Shown here one piece after another: positions 26,527 to 35,666 of a stretch of DNA of 64,000 nt. The DNA lies in the NCBI RefSeq assembly GCF_016117655.1, contig NZ_CP064936.1, forward strand, positions 2,480,001 through 2,544,000. Reading direction: 5' to 3'. Below the pieces are notes generated by a model. The model was not told the DNA's origin and searched no databases. It worked only from the letters and a program-made list of their open reading frames with translations. This stretch comes from Treponema peruense (lineage in GTDB: Bacteria; Spirochaetota; Spirochaetia; Treponematales; Treponemataceae). A program made the translations under genes and the position numbers. Numbering within the stretch: position 1 is the stretch's first letter; the number at the start of each line of letters is the position of its first letter.

Positions 26527-26852
26527 TTTATAGAATGTCGTCGTTAAGTAAAAAATCAAGAAGTCCAATAGTAATAATTCCTTTTTCATTAGTCTTTTTT
26601 TTAATGTCATCGCCAGTGATAATTATTTTTTTGAAATTGTCATTTATTCGTAAAAGAGGACGTTCTTCCTGCATTTTCTCCTGCTGCATTCCCAACAATT
26701 AAATACATTAAAAATCTAAAAAGTTTGGAATTTAAAGTAGCGCTCAAATATTTTAAATGTTTTCCAGTAAAAAAATGCATACTATCTTGGATATAAATTC
26801 CTTTATCAACTAAGGCAAATTGTTTCTCCATTCCGATATATTTTGAAAACAT
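26527..26852 (-). pseudogene. Remnant of a restriction-enzyme specificity (TaqI-like) region
   Basis: The frame 26852-26640 contains FALVDKGIYIQDSMHFFTGK and then HLKYLSATLNSKLFRFLMY, the pattern of TaqI-like C-terminal specificity domains in type IIG enzymes. A second frame, shifted, runs 26660-26527 with NDNFKKIIITGDDIKKKTNE and ends in a stop. The two frames overlap and neither has a start with a ribosome site. Whether both belong to one former gene is not certain. Confidence 0.5.
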
Positions 26853-26877
26853 GCTCTTTTTTTTTCATTACAAATTT

Positions 26878-27786
26878 CTAATTTCCACTCTTCCTTTCAG
26901 GTAAGCTTGCAAGAATGATCGCCGCAAAAATCATCGCAATTCCAAGCAGCTTAAAAAATCCTGCAGATTCTTTCCATAAAAAGATTCCGATTAATGTTCC
27001 TACAAGAGGTTCAACTGTTGCAAAGATTGCGGCCCTCCCTGCTTCAAGACCCGAAAGTCCGAACGTGTAAAGCAAAAATGGCAACAACGTACAAAAAACT
27101 GCAGTTCCCAAAAAAAACAAAAATGAGCGCACACTCATTGCGCCTGCAAGTTCAACAGGAGACGAAAGAGGAATCATTGCAACAGAAGCAAACAAAAGTG
27201 AATAAAAAGTTACAGTAAGCGGCTCATATTTTTTTAATGCCACACGCCCGAAGATTGAATAAAGTCCGTAGCCCAATCCCGAAAGAAGCCCGACAAAAAA
27301 TCCTTTAGGAGAAACAGAAGTTCCGCTTCCAAAAATTCCTGCAACAAAAACACAGCCTGCAAACGTAATTACAAGAGCCGCCGCTTTTAAAAAAGTGATT
27401 TTTTCTTTAAAGAAAATCGCAGACAAAATCAAAACAAAAACCGGCGACGTATACAAAAGCACAACTGCAACAGAAGCGCCGCATTCAATAATCGTAGAAA
27501 AATAGCAGACAGAAAAAAACGCCATGCTCAAAATTCCGCTTCCAATAAAAATCCAAATGTCACGAAGATGAATTTTAAAAAGAGCCGGATTTTTTAAGGC
27601 AATAACAGCCGCAAGAATTCCTGATGCAAGCAAAGAACGCATAAGCATAATCTGTCTGGAAGAAAAACCAAGAAAACTGAGCGAGCGTACAAAAATGCTC
27701 ATTGTTCCCCAGAGAATTCCGGCAGCAATTACACAAAATGAATAAATGATTTTTTTTGAATCAATTGTATTTTTTGAAGTGTCCAT
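26878..27786 (-). CDS. DMT-family transporter with two EamA domains
   Basis: 302 residues with about ten hydrophobic helices in two similar halves (about 12-145 and 165-297). First-half features are GILWGTMSIFVRS near 18 and FFSVCYFSTIIECGASVAVV near 90; the second half has LGYGLYSIFGRVALKKY near 168 and AAIFATVEPLVGTLIGIFLW near 250. It is an inner-membrane exporter or importer of small metabolites; substrate unknown. It is divergent from gltD. It begins the core chromosome right of the island. No clear Shine-Dalgarno difference or damage. Confidence 0.85.
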   Translation of the reverse strand: MDTSKNTIDSKKIIYSFCVIAAGILWGTMSIFVRSLSFLGFSSRQIMLMRSLLASGILAAVIALKNPALFKIHLRDIWIFIGSGILSMAFFSVCYFSTIIECGASVAVVLLYTSPVFVLILSAIFFKEKITFLKAAALVITFAGCVFVAGIFGSGTSVSPKGFFVGLLSGLGYGLYSIFGRVALKKYEPLTVTFYSLLFASVAMIPLSSPVELAGAMSVRSFLFFLGTAVFCTLLPFLLYTFGLSGLEAGRAAIFATVEPLVGTLIGIFLWKESAGFFKLLGIAMIFAAIILASLPERKSGN

Positions 27787-27866
27787 CTTTTTCCTGTAAA
27801 CCGCACAATATTAGCACAACAAAAAATATTTTTCCATTGTAGCATCACGAGAAAAGCCTGGAACAG

Positions 27867-27895
27867 TTGCAAAACTTAGTCAAATCTGCTATACT
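27867..27895 (+). promoter_or_regulatory. Promoter of gltD leader
   Basis: -35 TTGCAA (27867-27872), 17-bp spacer, -10 TATACT (27890-27895). The same hexamers and spacing are found before gltB. Transcription should begin near 27902, just before the terminator hairpin. Confidence 0.75.
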
Positions 27896-27910
27896 ATAAA
27901 AATCCGACAG

Positions 27911-27971
27911 AGAGGTCGCAGATGAATATATATGGGAAAACCATGTGTATTTGTCTGCGGCCTCTTTTTTT
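27911..27971 (+). terminator. Terminator hairpin in the gltD leader
   Basis: Arms AGAGGTCGCAGAT and GTCTGCGGCCTCT (with G-T pairs) are followed by seven Ts. A nested hairpin (ATATGG..CCATGT) fills the loop. It lies between the promoter and the gltD ATG with no gene before it, so it must attenuate gltD or end a short leader RNA of about 70 bases. An ATG at 27922 with GAGAGG upstream lies inside the left arm. Confidence 0.75.
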
Positions 27972-28000
27972 ATTCCTAATTTTAAATGTAAGGGGTTATT

Positions 28001-29488
28001 ATGGGAAAAGCAGACGGTTTTATGTTGTACAAGCGTGTTGAAGATTCATGGATTGAACCTGCAGAACGCATCAAAAACTTCAAGGAATTTCACAATCATC
28101 TTAATGACAAGGAACGCCGTGAACAGGCCGCGCGCTGTATGAACTGCGGTGTGCCTATGTGCCAGAGTGCAATCCGTCTTGGAGGAATGGTAACAGGCTG
28201 TCCGTTGCACAATTTTATTCCGGAATGGAACGATGCACTTTACAAAGGCCAGTATGACATGGCTGCCTGGCGTCTTTTAAAAACTTCCAGTTTTCCTGAA
28301 TTTACAGGACGCGTTTGCCCGGCACTGTGCGAAAAGGCCTGCAACTGCGGTAACGGAGGAGACATAAAGGACGCGGTTACAATTCACGACAACGAACTTT
28401 ATATTATAGAAAAAGCATTTGAGTCAGGCTACATGAAGCCGCAAATTCCAAAGGTACGCAGCGGCAAAAAAATTGCTGTCGTTGGATCGGGACCTGCAGG
28501 CCTTGCTGTAGCAGACCTTCTTAACCGCCGAGGACATTCAGTAACAGTTTACGAACGAGATGACAGAGCCGGTGGTTTGCTCATGTACGGTATTCCAAAC
28601 ATGAAGCTGGACAAAAAAATTGTTGAACGCCGCGTAAACTTAATGAAGGCCGAAGGCGTAACTTTTGTAACAGGAGCAGATGTTGGCAAAACAATTGATG
28701 CCTCACAGCTTGTTGCAGACTACGATGCAGTTGCTTTGTGCTGTGGCGCAAAACAGGCCAGAAGGCTGAATGTCGCAGGCGAAGAGTCAGCAGGAATTTT
28801 ACCGGCAGTTGACTTTCTTAAAAGCGTAACACAGTCTCTTTTGAATTCAGATTTTGCAGACAAAAAATTCCTTGACCCGAAAGGAAAGCATGTAATTATA
28901 GTTGGTGGCGGCGATACAGGAAACGACTGTACGGGAACATGCGTAAGACTCGGGGCAGCAAGCGTTACGGCACTTGAAATGATGCCCCAGCCACCGGCAG
29001 AACGTGCAGCAAACAATCCGTGGCCGCAGTGGCCCAAAGTTCTTAAAACAGACTACGGCCAGCAGGAAGTAATAAAAACAGAAGGCCACGACCCGCGCGT
29101 TTACAAAACAACAATAAAGGAAATCTACACAAAAGACGGTTCTGTCTGCGGAATAAAAACTGTTCAGGTTGAATTCAAAAATATTGACGGCCAGAGAAAA
29201 CTCTGTGAAATAGAAGGAAGCGAAAAAGAACTTCCGGCAGACATGATTCTGATTGCAGCAGGATTTACTGGTTGTGAAGACTACACGGCAAAGGCATTCG
29301 GAACAGATCTTACACCGCGCAATGTTGTGGCAACTTCAAAAAGCGATGACTATGCTACAAGCAAGGAAAAAGTATTTGTTGCAGGAGACATGCACCGCGG
29401 ACAGTCACTGGTTGTTTGGGCAATAGCAGAAGGCCGTGAATGCGCAAGACAGATTGACGAATATCTTATGGGATACACAAATCTGTAA
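28001..29488 (+). CDS. gltD: Glutamate synthase small (beta) subunit
   Basis: 495 residues; NADPH-dependent flavoprotein that feeds electrons to GltB for glutamate formation. The N-terminal Cys clusters (CMNCGVPMCQ near 45 and CPALCEKACNCG near 104) bind the iron-sulfur clusters. FAD site VGSGPAGLAVADLL near 150 and the NAD(P)H site VGGGDTGNDC near 305. C-terminal FVAGDMHRGQSLVVWAI binds FAD. Length is as usual (about 490). It is transcribed apart from gltB and converges on it, which is unusual because the two are most often one operon; matching promoters may keep them coordinated. Confidence 0.95.
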   Translation: MGKADGFMLYKRVEDSWIEPAERIKNFKEFHNHLNDKERREQAARCMNCGVPMCQSAIRLGGMVTGCPLHNFIPEWNDALYKGQYDMAAWRLLKTSSFPEFTGRVCPALCEKACNCGNGGDIKDAVTIHDNELYIIEKAFESGYMKPQIPKVRSGKKIAVVGSGPAGLAVADLLNRRGHSVTVYERDDRAGGLLMYGIPNMKLDKKIVERRVNLMKAEGVTFVTGADVGKTIDASQLVADYDAVALCCGAKQARRLNVAGEESAGILPAVDFLKSVTQSLLNSDFADKKFLDPKGKHVIIVGGGDTGNDCTGTCVRLGAASVTALEMMPQPPAERAANNPWPQWPKVLKTDYGQQEVIKTEGHDPRVYKTTIKEIYTKDGSVCGIKTVQVEFKNIDGQRKLCEIEGSEKELPADMILIAAGFTGCEDYTAKAFGTDLTPRNVVATSKSDDYATSKEKVFVAGDMHRGQSLVVWAIAEGRECARQIDEYLMGYTNL

Positions 29489-29548
29489 TAACAGGTAACT
29501 TCGAAAGTCAACCCTTACAGGCTTTCGTCGTATATAACCCTTACGGGT

Positions 29549-29592
29549 ACTTCCCGGTATGAGCAGACTGTTCGTACCGGGAAGTTTTTTTT
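29549..29592 (+). terminator. Terminator of gltD
   Basis: Stem ACTTCCCGGTA / TACCGGGAAGT with a 15-base loop and eight Ts. Just upstream, two smaller hairpins (CGAAAG..CTTTCG and ACCCTTACGGGT) and a repeated AACCCTTAC occupy 29500-29547. Confidence 0.85.
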
Positions 29593-29848
29593 GTGTTTCA
29601 AAGTAACAGAGTTATTTTGAAACTAGCCGGCTTGGAGGGCTGTCAGGCTGCGGCTTATTGAATGACAGGTACTTTTTGCAATAATTGCCCGCGCGGGAGG
29701 ACGGGGGAAGCGGAAATGATTTGATTTTTAGCGTCGCGAAGCGACATTTGATAGTTTCCATACAAAAATCACATCAAGGGCCTTATGGCCCGGTTTTCGA
29801 TTTCACCGGCCGACCAGGAGGGCTGTTATTTAAATAAATTTCTGTCAG
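29593..29848. other. GC-rich non-coding stretch between convergent gltD and gltB
   Basis: No gene. It holds several hairpins: GTTTCAAA..TTTTGAAAC near 29594-29623, GTCGC/GCGAC near 29733-29745, and GGGCC..GGCCC near 29778. A 10-base word GGAGGGCTGT appears twice (29634 and 29817). It is unusually GC-rich in parts for an intergenic region and might be a dispersed repeat. Confidence 0.4.
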
Positions 29849-29887
29849 TAAAAAAAGCCCGGCCGCCTAAAAAGACAACCGGGCTTA
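29849..29887 (-). terminator. Terminator of gltB
   Basis: Minus-strand hairpin AAGCCCGG..CCGGGCTT followed by a run of seven Ts, 27 bases after the gltB stop. Confidence 0.85.
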
Positions 29888-29914
29888 ATTAACAGTTTAT
29901 GCATTCAGCACAAT

Positions 29915-32900
29915 TCAGGCAGTAAACTTTTTGAATGCATCAAGAACAGCATCGTCATGTTCAAGACCGCGGCTTTCACCGTCGGCAATAAGACTGAGCA
30001 TCTTGCTGTAGTCATTCGGAATAATTTTCTTAAAGTGTGTTATGTATGTACCAAAGTCGGCAAGTATGCGCTTTCCCAAATCACTGCCGGTTTCTGCAAC
30101 ATGCTTTTCCACAAGTCCCTTAAGAAGTTCAACATCGTGGGTGTCGCTGACTTCACTCATTGTAACAAGCTGCTTGTTAAGGCGCAGGTACAAATCATGG
30201 TTCATGTCCAGAACGTAGGCAACACCGCCGCTCATTCCGGCTGCAAGATTGCGTCCCGTCTGACCAAGAATTACTGCAACACCGCCGGTCATGTACTCAA
30301 GTCCGTGGTCACCGCATCCTTCTGCAACAACAGTCGCCCCGGAATTACGTACGCAGAATCTTTCTCCTGCAATTCCGTTTATAAATGCCTTGCCGCTTGT
30401 TGCACCAAACAGAGCAACGTTTCCTATGATGATATTTTCTTCGGCTTTGTATCCTGCATTCTTTGGTACAGTGACGACGATTTTTCCGCCTGAAAGACCT
30501 TTTCCAAGATAGTCGTTGGCATCACCTGAAAGTCTCATCGTAAGACCCTTCGGAATAAATGCGCCAAAACTCTGTCCGCCGCCGCCCGTGCAGTTTACGA
30601 TATAAGAATCTTCTTCAAGGGAAGATCCGAATGTCTTTTGAATCTCGCTTCCAAGGATTGTTCCGACAGTGCGGTCTGTAGAAGAAACGCAAATGTCAAA
30701 TGTTCCTTTCTTTGCCTTCTTTGTCTTTTCAAAAGATTTAAGAAGTTTTGAAACATCAACAGTTTTTTCGAGTTCAAAGTCGTAAACATCTGCCGGGTCA
30801 AAGTGAGTTTTTTCTTCACCAGAAGATGCACTCCAACCGATAATGCGGCTCATGTCAACAAGGTTTGCCCTCTGGAATGCACTCTTTTCTTTTATGCCAA
30901 GAATCTCTGTGTGACCGCACATTTCATCAATTGTTCTGAAACCGAACTTTGCCATGTATTCGCGCAACTCGGCTGCAATAAACTTCATGAAATTTTCGAC
31001 ATATTCAGGCTTACCGGTAAAGCGTTTGCGAAGTTCCTCGTTCTGTGTGGCTACTCCGAACGGACAGGTGTCAAGATTGCATACACGCATCATAGCACAG
31101 CCCATTGTAATAAGAGGCGCTGTAGCAAAACCGAATTCCTCTGCTCCAAGAAGACAGGCAATTGCAACATCACGTCCGCTCATAAGCTTACCGTCTGTTT
31201 CAATTACAACGCGACTTCTGAGTCCGTTCTGGATAAGTGTCTGGTGCGTTTCGGCAAGACCAAGTTCCCACGGAAGACCCGCATGATGAATGGAAGAAAG
31301 AGGTGCAGCTCCTGTTCCGCCGTCGTGTCCAGAAATAAGAATAACCTGTGCGCCGGCTTTTGCAACCCCGGCAGCAATTGTTCCGACTCCTGCTTCGCTT
31401 ACAAGCTTTACAGAAATACGTGCCTTGCGGTTTGCATTCTTAAGGTCGTAAATAAGCTGAGCCAGATCTTCTATAGAATAAATGTCATGATGCGGTGGCG
31501 GCGAAATAAGTGACACTCCGGGAGTTGCATACCGTGTTTTTGCAATCCAAGGGTAAACTTTCTTTCCGGGAAGATGTCCGCCTTCACCTGGTTTTGCTCC
31601 CTGTGCCATCTTAATCTGAATTTCCTTTGCGCTCAAAAGATATTCTTCTGTTACACCAAAGCGTCCCGAAGCAACCTGTTTGATTGCAGAGTTTCTGTCA
31701 GTTCCAAGACGTTCGGGCCGCTCTCCTCCTTCGCCGGAATTTGATTTTCCGTGAAGATGGTTCATTGCGAGTGCCATACATTCGTGGGCTTCCTGGCTTA
31801 TTGAACCGTAACTCATTGCACCGGTCTTGAATCTCTTTACAATTTCGTCAACACTTTCTACTTCGTCCAGCGGAATTGACTTTGACTCGTCATAGTTGAA
31901 CTTAAGCATTGCGCGCAGTGTATGCGGATGAGCATTGTCGTCTACAAGAGCCGTGTATTCCTTAAAGCGCTCGTAACTTCCGCTGTGTGTCGCTTCCTGA
32001 AGGGCAATAATTGTTTCGGGAGAATAAAGATGGTCTTCGCAGGTAGGTCCGCGGCGCAGTTTGTGCATTCCCACAGAATCAAGATGGGTATTCACTGTAA
32101 GTCCGAGCGGGTCAAATGCCTTGTTGTGGTGGAAGTTAACATCTTCTGCAATTTCCTTAAGGCTTATTCCGCCAACGCGGCTAACAGTGTTTGTAAAGTA
32201 AGTGTCAATTACATCCTTTGCAATTCCTACTGCTTCAAAAATCTGTGCACTCTGGTAAGATTGGATTGTGCTTATTCCCATCTTTGCGGCAATCTTTACA
32301 ATTCCGTTTAAGAGGCCCTTATTGTAGTCATCAATTGCAGTGTGGTAATCCTTGTCCAAAAGTTTCTGGTCAATAAGTTCTGCAATACATTCATGTGCAA
32401 GATAAGGATTGATTGCGCGTGCTCCGTAACCAAGAATCATTGCAGCCTGGTGAACATTGCGCACTTCTGCCGTTTCAAGAATTATTGAAATTGCAGTACG
32501 CTTTCTTGTACGTATCAGATACTGTTCCACTCCGCTTACCGCAAGAAGTGACGGAATTGCAACATGGTTTTCGTCAACACCGCGGTCGCTTAAAATAATG
32601 ATATTGCTTCCAGAATGATACTCGCGGTCAATTGTAATAAACAGATTGTCCAGTGCTTCCTTAAGAGAAGTATTCTTATAATATAGAAGAGAAACGACAG
32701 AACTCTTAAGGCCCTTTGTGTCAAGATTCTTAAGTTTGAGCATATCAACGCCGGTAAGAATCGGATTGTTGATTTCAAGGACAGTACAACTCGAAGCTTT
32801 GGGTTCAAGAAGGTTTCCGTCACTTCCTACATAAACAGTTGTGTCTGTAACAATTTTTTCACGCAGGGAATCAATCGGCGGGTTTGTAACCTGTGCAAAC

Positions 32901-34441
32901 AGCTGCTTAAAGTAATTGAACAGCGCCGGATGCTTATCGCTCATTACTGCAAGCGGTGTGTCCACGCCCATAGCTCCGGTCGGCTCTATTCCGTTCTGTG
33001 CAAGGGGAAGAATCATTTCGTTGACATCTTCGTAGTTCCAGCCGAACGCGCGATACATTACATCACGTTCTTCCTGTGTGTAAACCGGAATTTTCTTGTT
33101 TGGAATCTTAAGATCAGAAAGTTTTTTGAGGTTAAGATTAAGCCACTCACCGTAAGGATAAAGATCTATGTATTCTTTCTTTGCATCATAGTCCGAAATA
33201 AGCTTTTTCTGAACAGTATCAACAAGAAGAATGCGGCCCGGCATAAGACGTGACTTTTTTACAATATTTTCTTCTGGAATATCAAGAACTCCGACTTCAG
33301 AAGAAAGAATAAGTTCATTGTCTTTTGTAATATAGTAGCGGCTTGGTCTGAGTCCGTTGCGGTCAAGTGTTGCGCCGACAAGGTCTCCGTCGCTGAACAG
33401 AATTGCGGCAGGTCCGTCCCAAGGTTCCATCATTGTAGCCCAGTAATGGTAGAAGTCCTTTTTGGAACTGTCCATTGTGTCATCGTTTTTCCACGGCTCA
33501 GGAATACAGACCATTACGGCAAGCGGAAGAGGCATTCCGTTCATTACAAGGAATTCCAGCGTATTGTCGAGCATTGCTGAATCGCTGCCGCTCAGGTCTA
33601 CAGCCGGAAGAATCTCGCGTATTTCATCGTCACTGAACACAGGAGACTTTATTGTCTCTTCACGTGCAAGCATTCTGTCTGCATTGCCACGGATTGTGTT
33701 TATTTCGCCGTTGTGTGCAATAAAGCGGTTCGGATGTGCACGCTGCCATGAAGGCTGTGTATTTGTGCTGAATCTTGAATGAACAAGAGCCATGCTTGAA
33801 ACATAGTCTTCACTCTGAAGGTCGGTGTAGAAAGTACGAAGCTGTTTTACAAGGAACATTCCTTTATAAACAATCGTGCGGCTTGAAAATGAAGCAACGT
33901 ATGTATTCAGGTGTGAATGTTCAAATTCGCGGCGCAGAATATACAGTTTTCTGTCAAAGGCAAGTCCTTTTTCTACATTCTGCGGGCGTTCAACAAAGCA
34001 CTGCATGATACACGGCATACAGTCACGGGCTTTCTTTCCCAAAACTTCGGGATTCACCGGAACTTCGCGCCAGCCCAAAAACTTAAGTCCTTCCTTTTCT
34101 GAAAGAACTTCAAGCATTTTCATTGCCTGACTTCTTATAAACTTATCCTGCGGAAAAAAGAACATTCCGATTCCGTAGTCCCTTTCGCCGCCAAGTGTAA
34201 TTGAGCAGTCAGCTGCAGCTTTTTTAAAGAATTTGTGCGATACTTGGACAAGTATTCCTACTCCGTCTCCTGTTTCGCCGGTAGCATCTTTTCCCGCACG
34301 GTGTTCAAGCTTTTCTACTATAGAAAGAGCATTGTCTACTATTTTATGAGTCTGTTTTCCGTCAATGTTAACAACCGCACCGATTCCGCAGTTGTCATGC
34401 TCAAACGACGGCTCATACAAAGTATTTTTGTTTTGGATCAT
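29915..34441 (-). CDS. gltB: Glutamate synthase large (alpha) subunit
   Basis: 1508 residues, usual length. It makes glutamate from glutamine and 2-oxoglutarate. An N-terminal glutaminase domain starts after a short propeptide: HDNCGIGAVV has the nucleophile Cys18 that is exposed by processing. The FMN/synthase domain includes AGVAKAGAQVILISGHDGG, and the 3Fe-4S cluster Cys are in MRVCNLDTCPFGVATQ near 1100-1115. A C-terminal glycine-rich GXGXG domain has the gltB-typical GGKIVV, GATSGKAFINGIAGERF. Single gene with its own promoter and a terminator in the leader. Partner of GltD. Confidence 0.97.
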   Translation of the reverse strand: MIQNKNTLYEPSFEHDNCGIGAVVNIDGKQTHKIVDNALSIVEKLEHRAGKDATGETGDGVGILVQVSHKFFKKAAADCSITLGGERDYGIGMFFFPQDKFIRSQAMKMLEVLSEKEGLKFLGWREVPVNPEVLGKKARDCMPCIMQCFVERPQNVEKGLAFDRKLYILRREFEHSHLNTYVASFSSRTIVYKGMFLVKQLRTFYTDLQSEDYVSSMALVHSRFSTNTQPSWQRAHPNRFIAHNGEINTIRGNADRMLAREETIKSPVFSDDEIREILPAVDLSGSDSAMLDNTLEFLVMNGMPLPLAVMVCIPEPWKNDDTMDSSKKDFYHYWATMMEPWDGPAAILFSDGDLVGATLDRNGLRPSRYYITKDNELILSSEVGVLDIPEENIVKKSRLMPGRILLVDTVQKKLISDYDAKKEYIDLYPYGEWLNLNLKKLSDLKIPNKKIPVYTQEERDVMYRAFGWNYEDVNEMILPLAQNGIEPTGAMGVDTPLAVMSDKHPALFNYFKQLFAQVTNPPIDSLREKIVTDTTVYVGSDGNLLEPKASSCTVLEINNPILTGVDMLKLKNLDTKGLKSSVVSLLYYKNTSLKEALDNLFITIDREYHSGSNIIILSDRGVDENHVAIPSLLAVSGVEQYLIRTRKRTAISIILETAEVRNVHQAAMILGYGARAINPYLAHECIAELIDQKLLDKDYHTAIDDYNKGLLNGIVKIAAKMGISTIQSYQSAQIFEAVGIAKDVIDTYFTNTVSRVGGISLKEIAEDVNFHHNKAFDPLGLTVNTHLDSVGMHKLRRGPTCEDHLYSPETIIALQEATHSGSYERFKEYTALVDDNAHPHTLRAMLKFNYDESKSIPLDEVESVDEIVKRFKTGAMSYGSISQEAHECMALAMNHLHGKSNSGEGGERPERLGTDRNSAIKQVASGRFGVTEEYLLSAKEIQIKMAQGAKPGEGGHLPGKKVYPWIAKTRYATPGVSLISPPPHHDIYSIEDLAQLIYDLKNANRKARISVKLVSEAGVGTIAAGVAKAGAQVILISGHDGGTGAAPLSSIHHAGLPWELGLAETHQTLIQNGLRSRVVIETDGKLMSGRDVAIACLLGAEEFGFATAPLITMGCAMMRVCNLDTCPFGVATQNEELRKRFTGKPEYVENFMKFIAAELREYMAKFGFRTIDEMCGHTEILGIKEKSAFQRANLVDMSRIIGWSASSGEEKTHFDPADVYDFELEKTVDVSKLLKSFEKTKKAKKGTFDICVSSTDRTVGTILGSEIQKTFGSSLEEDSYIVNCTGGGGQSFGAFIPKGLTMRLSGDANDYLGKGLSGGKIVVTVPKNAGYKAEENIIIGNVALFGATSGKAFINGIAGERFCVRNSGATVVAEGCGDHGLEYMTGGVAVILGQTGRNLAAGMSGGVAYVLDMNHDLYLRLNKQLVTMSEVSDTHDVELLKGLVEKHVAETGSDLGKRILADFGTYITHFKKIIPNDYSKMLSLIADGESRGLEHDDAVLDAFKKFTA

Positions 34442-34484
34442 TGCAGCCCCCTTACTCGCTACATATACGTTTAGTCTGAAAGTT

Positions 34485-34559
34485 TAAAAAAAATGACGTT
34501 CGGTCGGAAAAACTCATTTGCCGTAAGGGCACAATAAGTTCGTCCAACCAAACGTCATT
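34485..34559 (-). terminator. Terminator hairpin in the gltB leader
   Basis: Arms AATGACGTTTGGTTGG and CCGACCGAACGTCATT (two G-T pairs) followed by eight Ts, between the promoter and the gltB ATG. The loop itself pairs (AACTTATT..AATGAGTT, TGCC..GGCA), so nearly the whole 75 bases form one rod. It should attenuate gltB. Confidence 0.75.
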
Positions 34560-34572
34560 GTCGGTAACTAAA

Positions 34573-34601
34573 AGTATACGGAAATATACATTTTTTTGCA
34601 A
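34573..34601 (-). promoter_or_regulatory. Promoter of gltB leader
   Basis: Minus strand: -35 TTGCAA (34596-34601), 17-bp spacer, -10 TATACT (34573-34578). Identical hexamers and spacing to the gltD promoter. Confidence 0.75.
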
Positions 34602-34753
34602 TAGCATTCACGCCGGAGTACTCAAAAAATTTGAAAAATTCCTCTGCAAAAATCATATTCTGCAGTTATATATTATATCAAACTATGCTATACTTAAAGG
34701 AAAGTTTTCTTACAGAACTTTTGTAACTGATTTTTCTAATATTGGAGAATATT

Positions 34754-35596
34754 ATGTCTATTTTTCAGGGAATTCTTCTGGGACTTCTTCAGGGGGTTGC
34801 GGAATTTCTGCCTATATCTTCGTCGGGTCATCTGGCTGTAGTTCAGAATCTGTTCGGGCTTGAAGATGTTCCTCTTCTTTTTGACGTGTTTCTTCATCTT
34901 GCAACACTTCTGGCAGTTGTCCTGTTTTTCAGAAAGAAAATATGGGAACTTTTGTGCACATTCGGCAGACTCTTTACAAAGAAGAATGAAAATGCTTCTG
35001 AACAGGAGCAAATCCGTGAAACAGAAGACAGAAGATATATTCTTGCAATAGTACTTACAACCCTTGTAACAGGCGTTCTTGGCATTGCAACGTCAAAAAT
35101 CCTGCCGGACTTTCCTATCAAGGCAGTATGTGCCGGCTTTATTGTTACAGCCGCACTTCTTGTAGTTTCTGCCCTGCTTGAAAAACGGGCCGCCGCAAAT
35201 AATACAGAAAGTAGCGAAACTGCGGCGCCGTCATGGAAGCAGGCTCTTGTTATAGGACTGGCCCAGGGCTGCGGTACACTTCCGGGAATTTCAAGAAGCG
35301 GCTCCACAATTGCAGGCGCACTCTTCTGCGGAGTAAACCGTGCACAGGCTGGGGAGTTTTCGTTTATCGTATCAATTCCTGCTATTTTAGGAGCATTTAT
35401 TCTTGAAGCAAAAGATCTGGGCAATGTTGCTTCTACTGTTGGCGCCGAACCTGTTATTGCAGGATGTGCGGCAGCCTTCGCAAGCGGCTATCTGGCCCTC
35501 ACTTGGCTTATGAAGATGATACGCAAGGGACGCCTTGAATGGTTTGCCTGCTATCTTATTCCACTTGGAATACTCGGAATGATTTTCCTGCACTGA
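34754..35596 (+). CDS. uppP: Undecaprenyl-diphosphate phosphatase
   Basis: 280 residues; ATG 34754 has GGAG seven bases upstream and is preferred to a TTG at 34742. Multi-pass membrane phosphatase that recycles the undecaprenyl carrier for cell-wall synthesis. Motifs: [14 protein letters not shown] near 14-27 and [17 protein letters not shown] near 172-188, both with the catalytic Glu/Ser/Arg residues of the UppP (BacA) family. Charged loop at about 70-92. Seven or eight hydrophobic helices. Confidence 0.93.
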   Translation: MSIFQGILLGLLQGVAEFLPISSSGHLAVVQNLFGLEDVPLLFDVFLHLATLLAVVLFFRKKIWELLCTFGRLFTKKNENASEQEQIRETEDRRYILAIVLTTLVTGVLGIATSKILPDFPIKAVCAGFIVTAALLVVSALLEKRAAANNTESSETAAPSWKQALVIGLAQGCGTLPGISRSGSTIAGALFCGVNRAQAGEFSFIVSIPAILGAFILEAKDLGNVASTVGAEPVIAGCAAAFASGYLALTWLMKMIRKGRLEWFACYLIPLGILGMIFLH

Positions 35597-35666
35597 TATA
35601 TATTATATAGAAGAAAAAAACAAAGTCTGCGTTGCAGATTTTTATCCCGTACTTTTGGAGAATTTT

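Noticed and set aside
27945-28142. 65-codon frame overlapping the gltD start
   Set aside because: It begins inside the terminator stem and overlaps gltD in another frame; no support.
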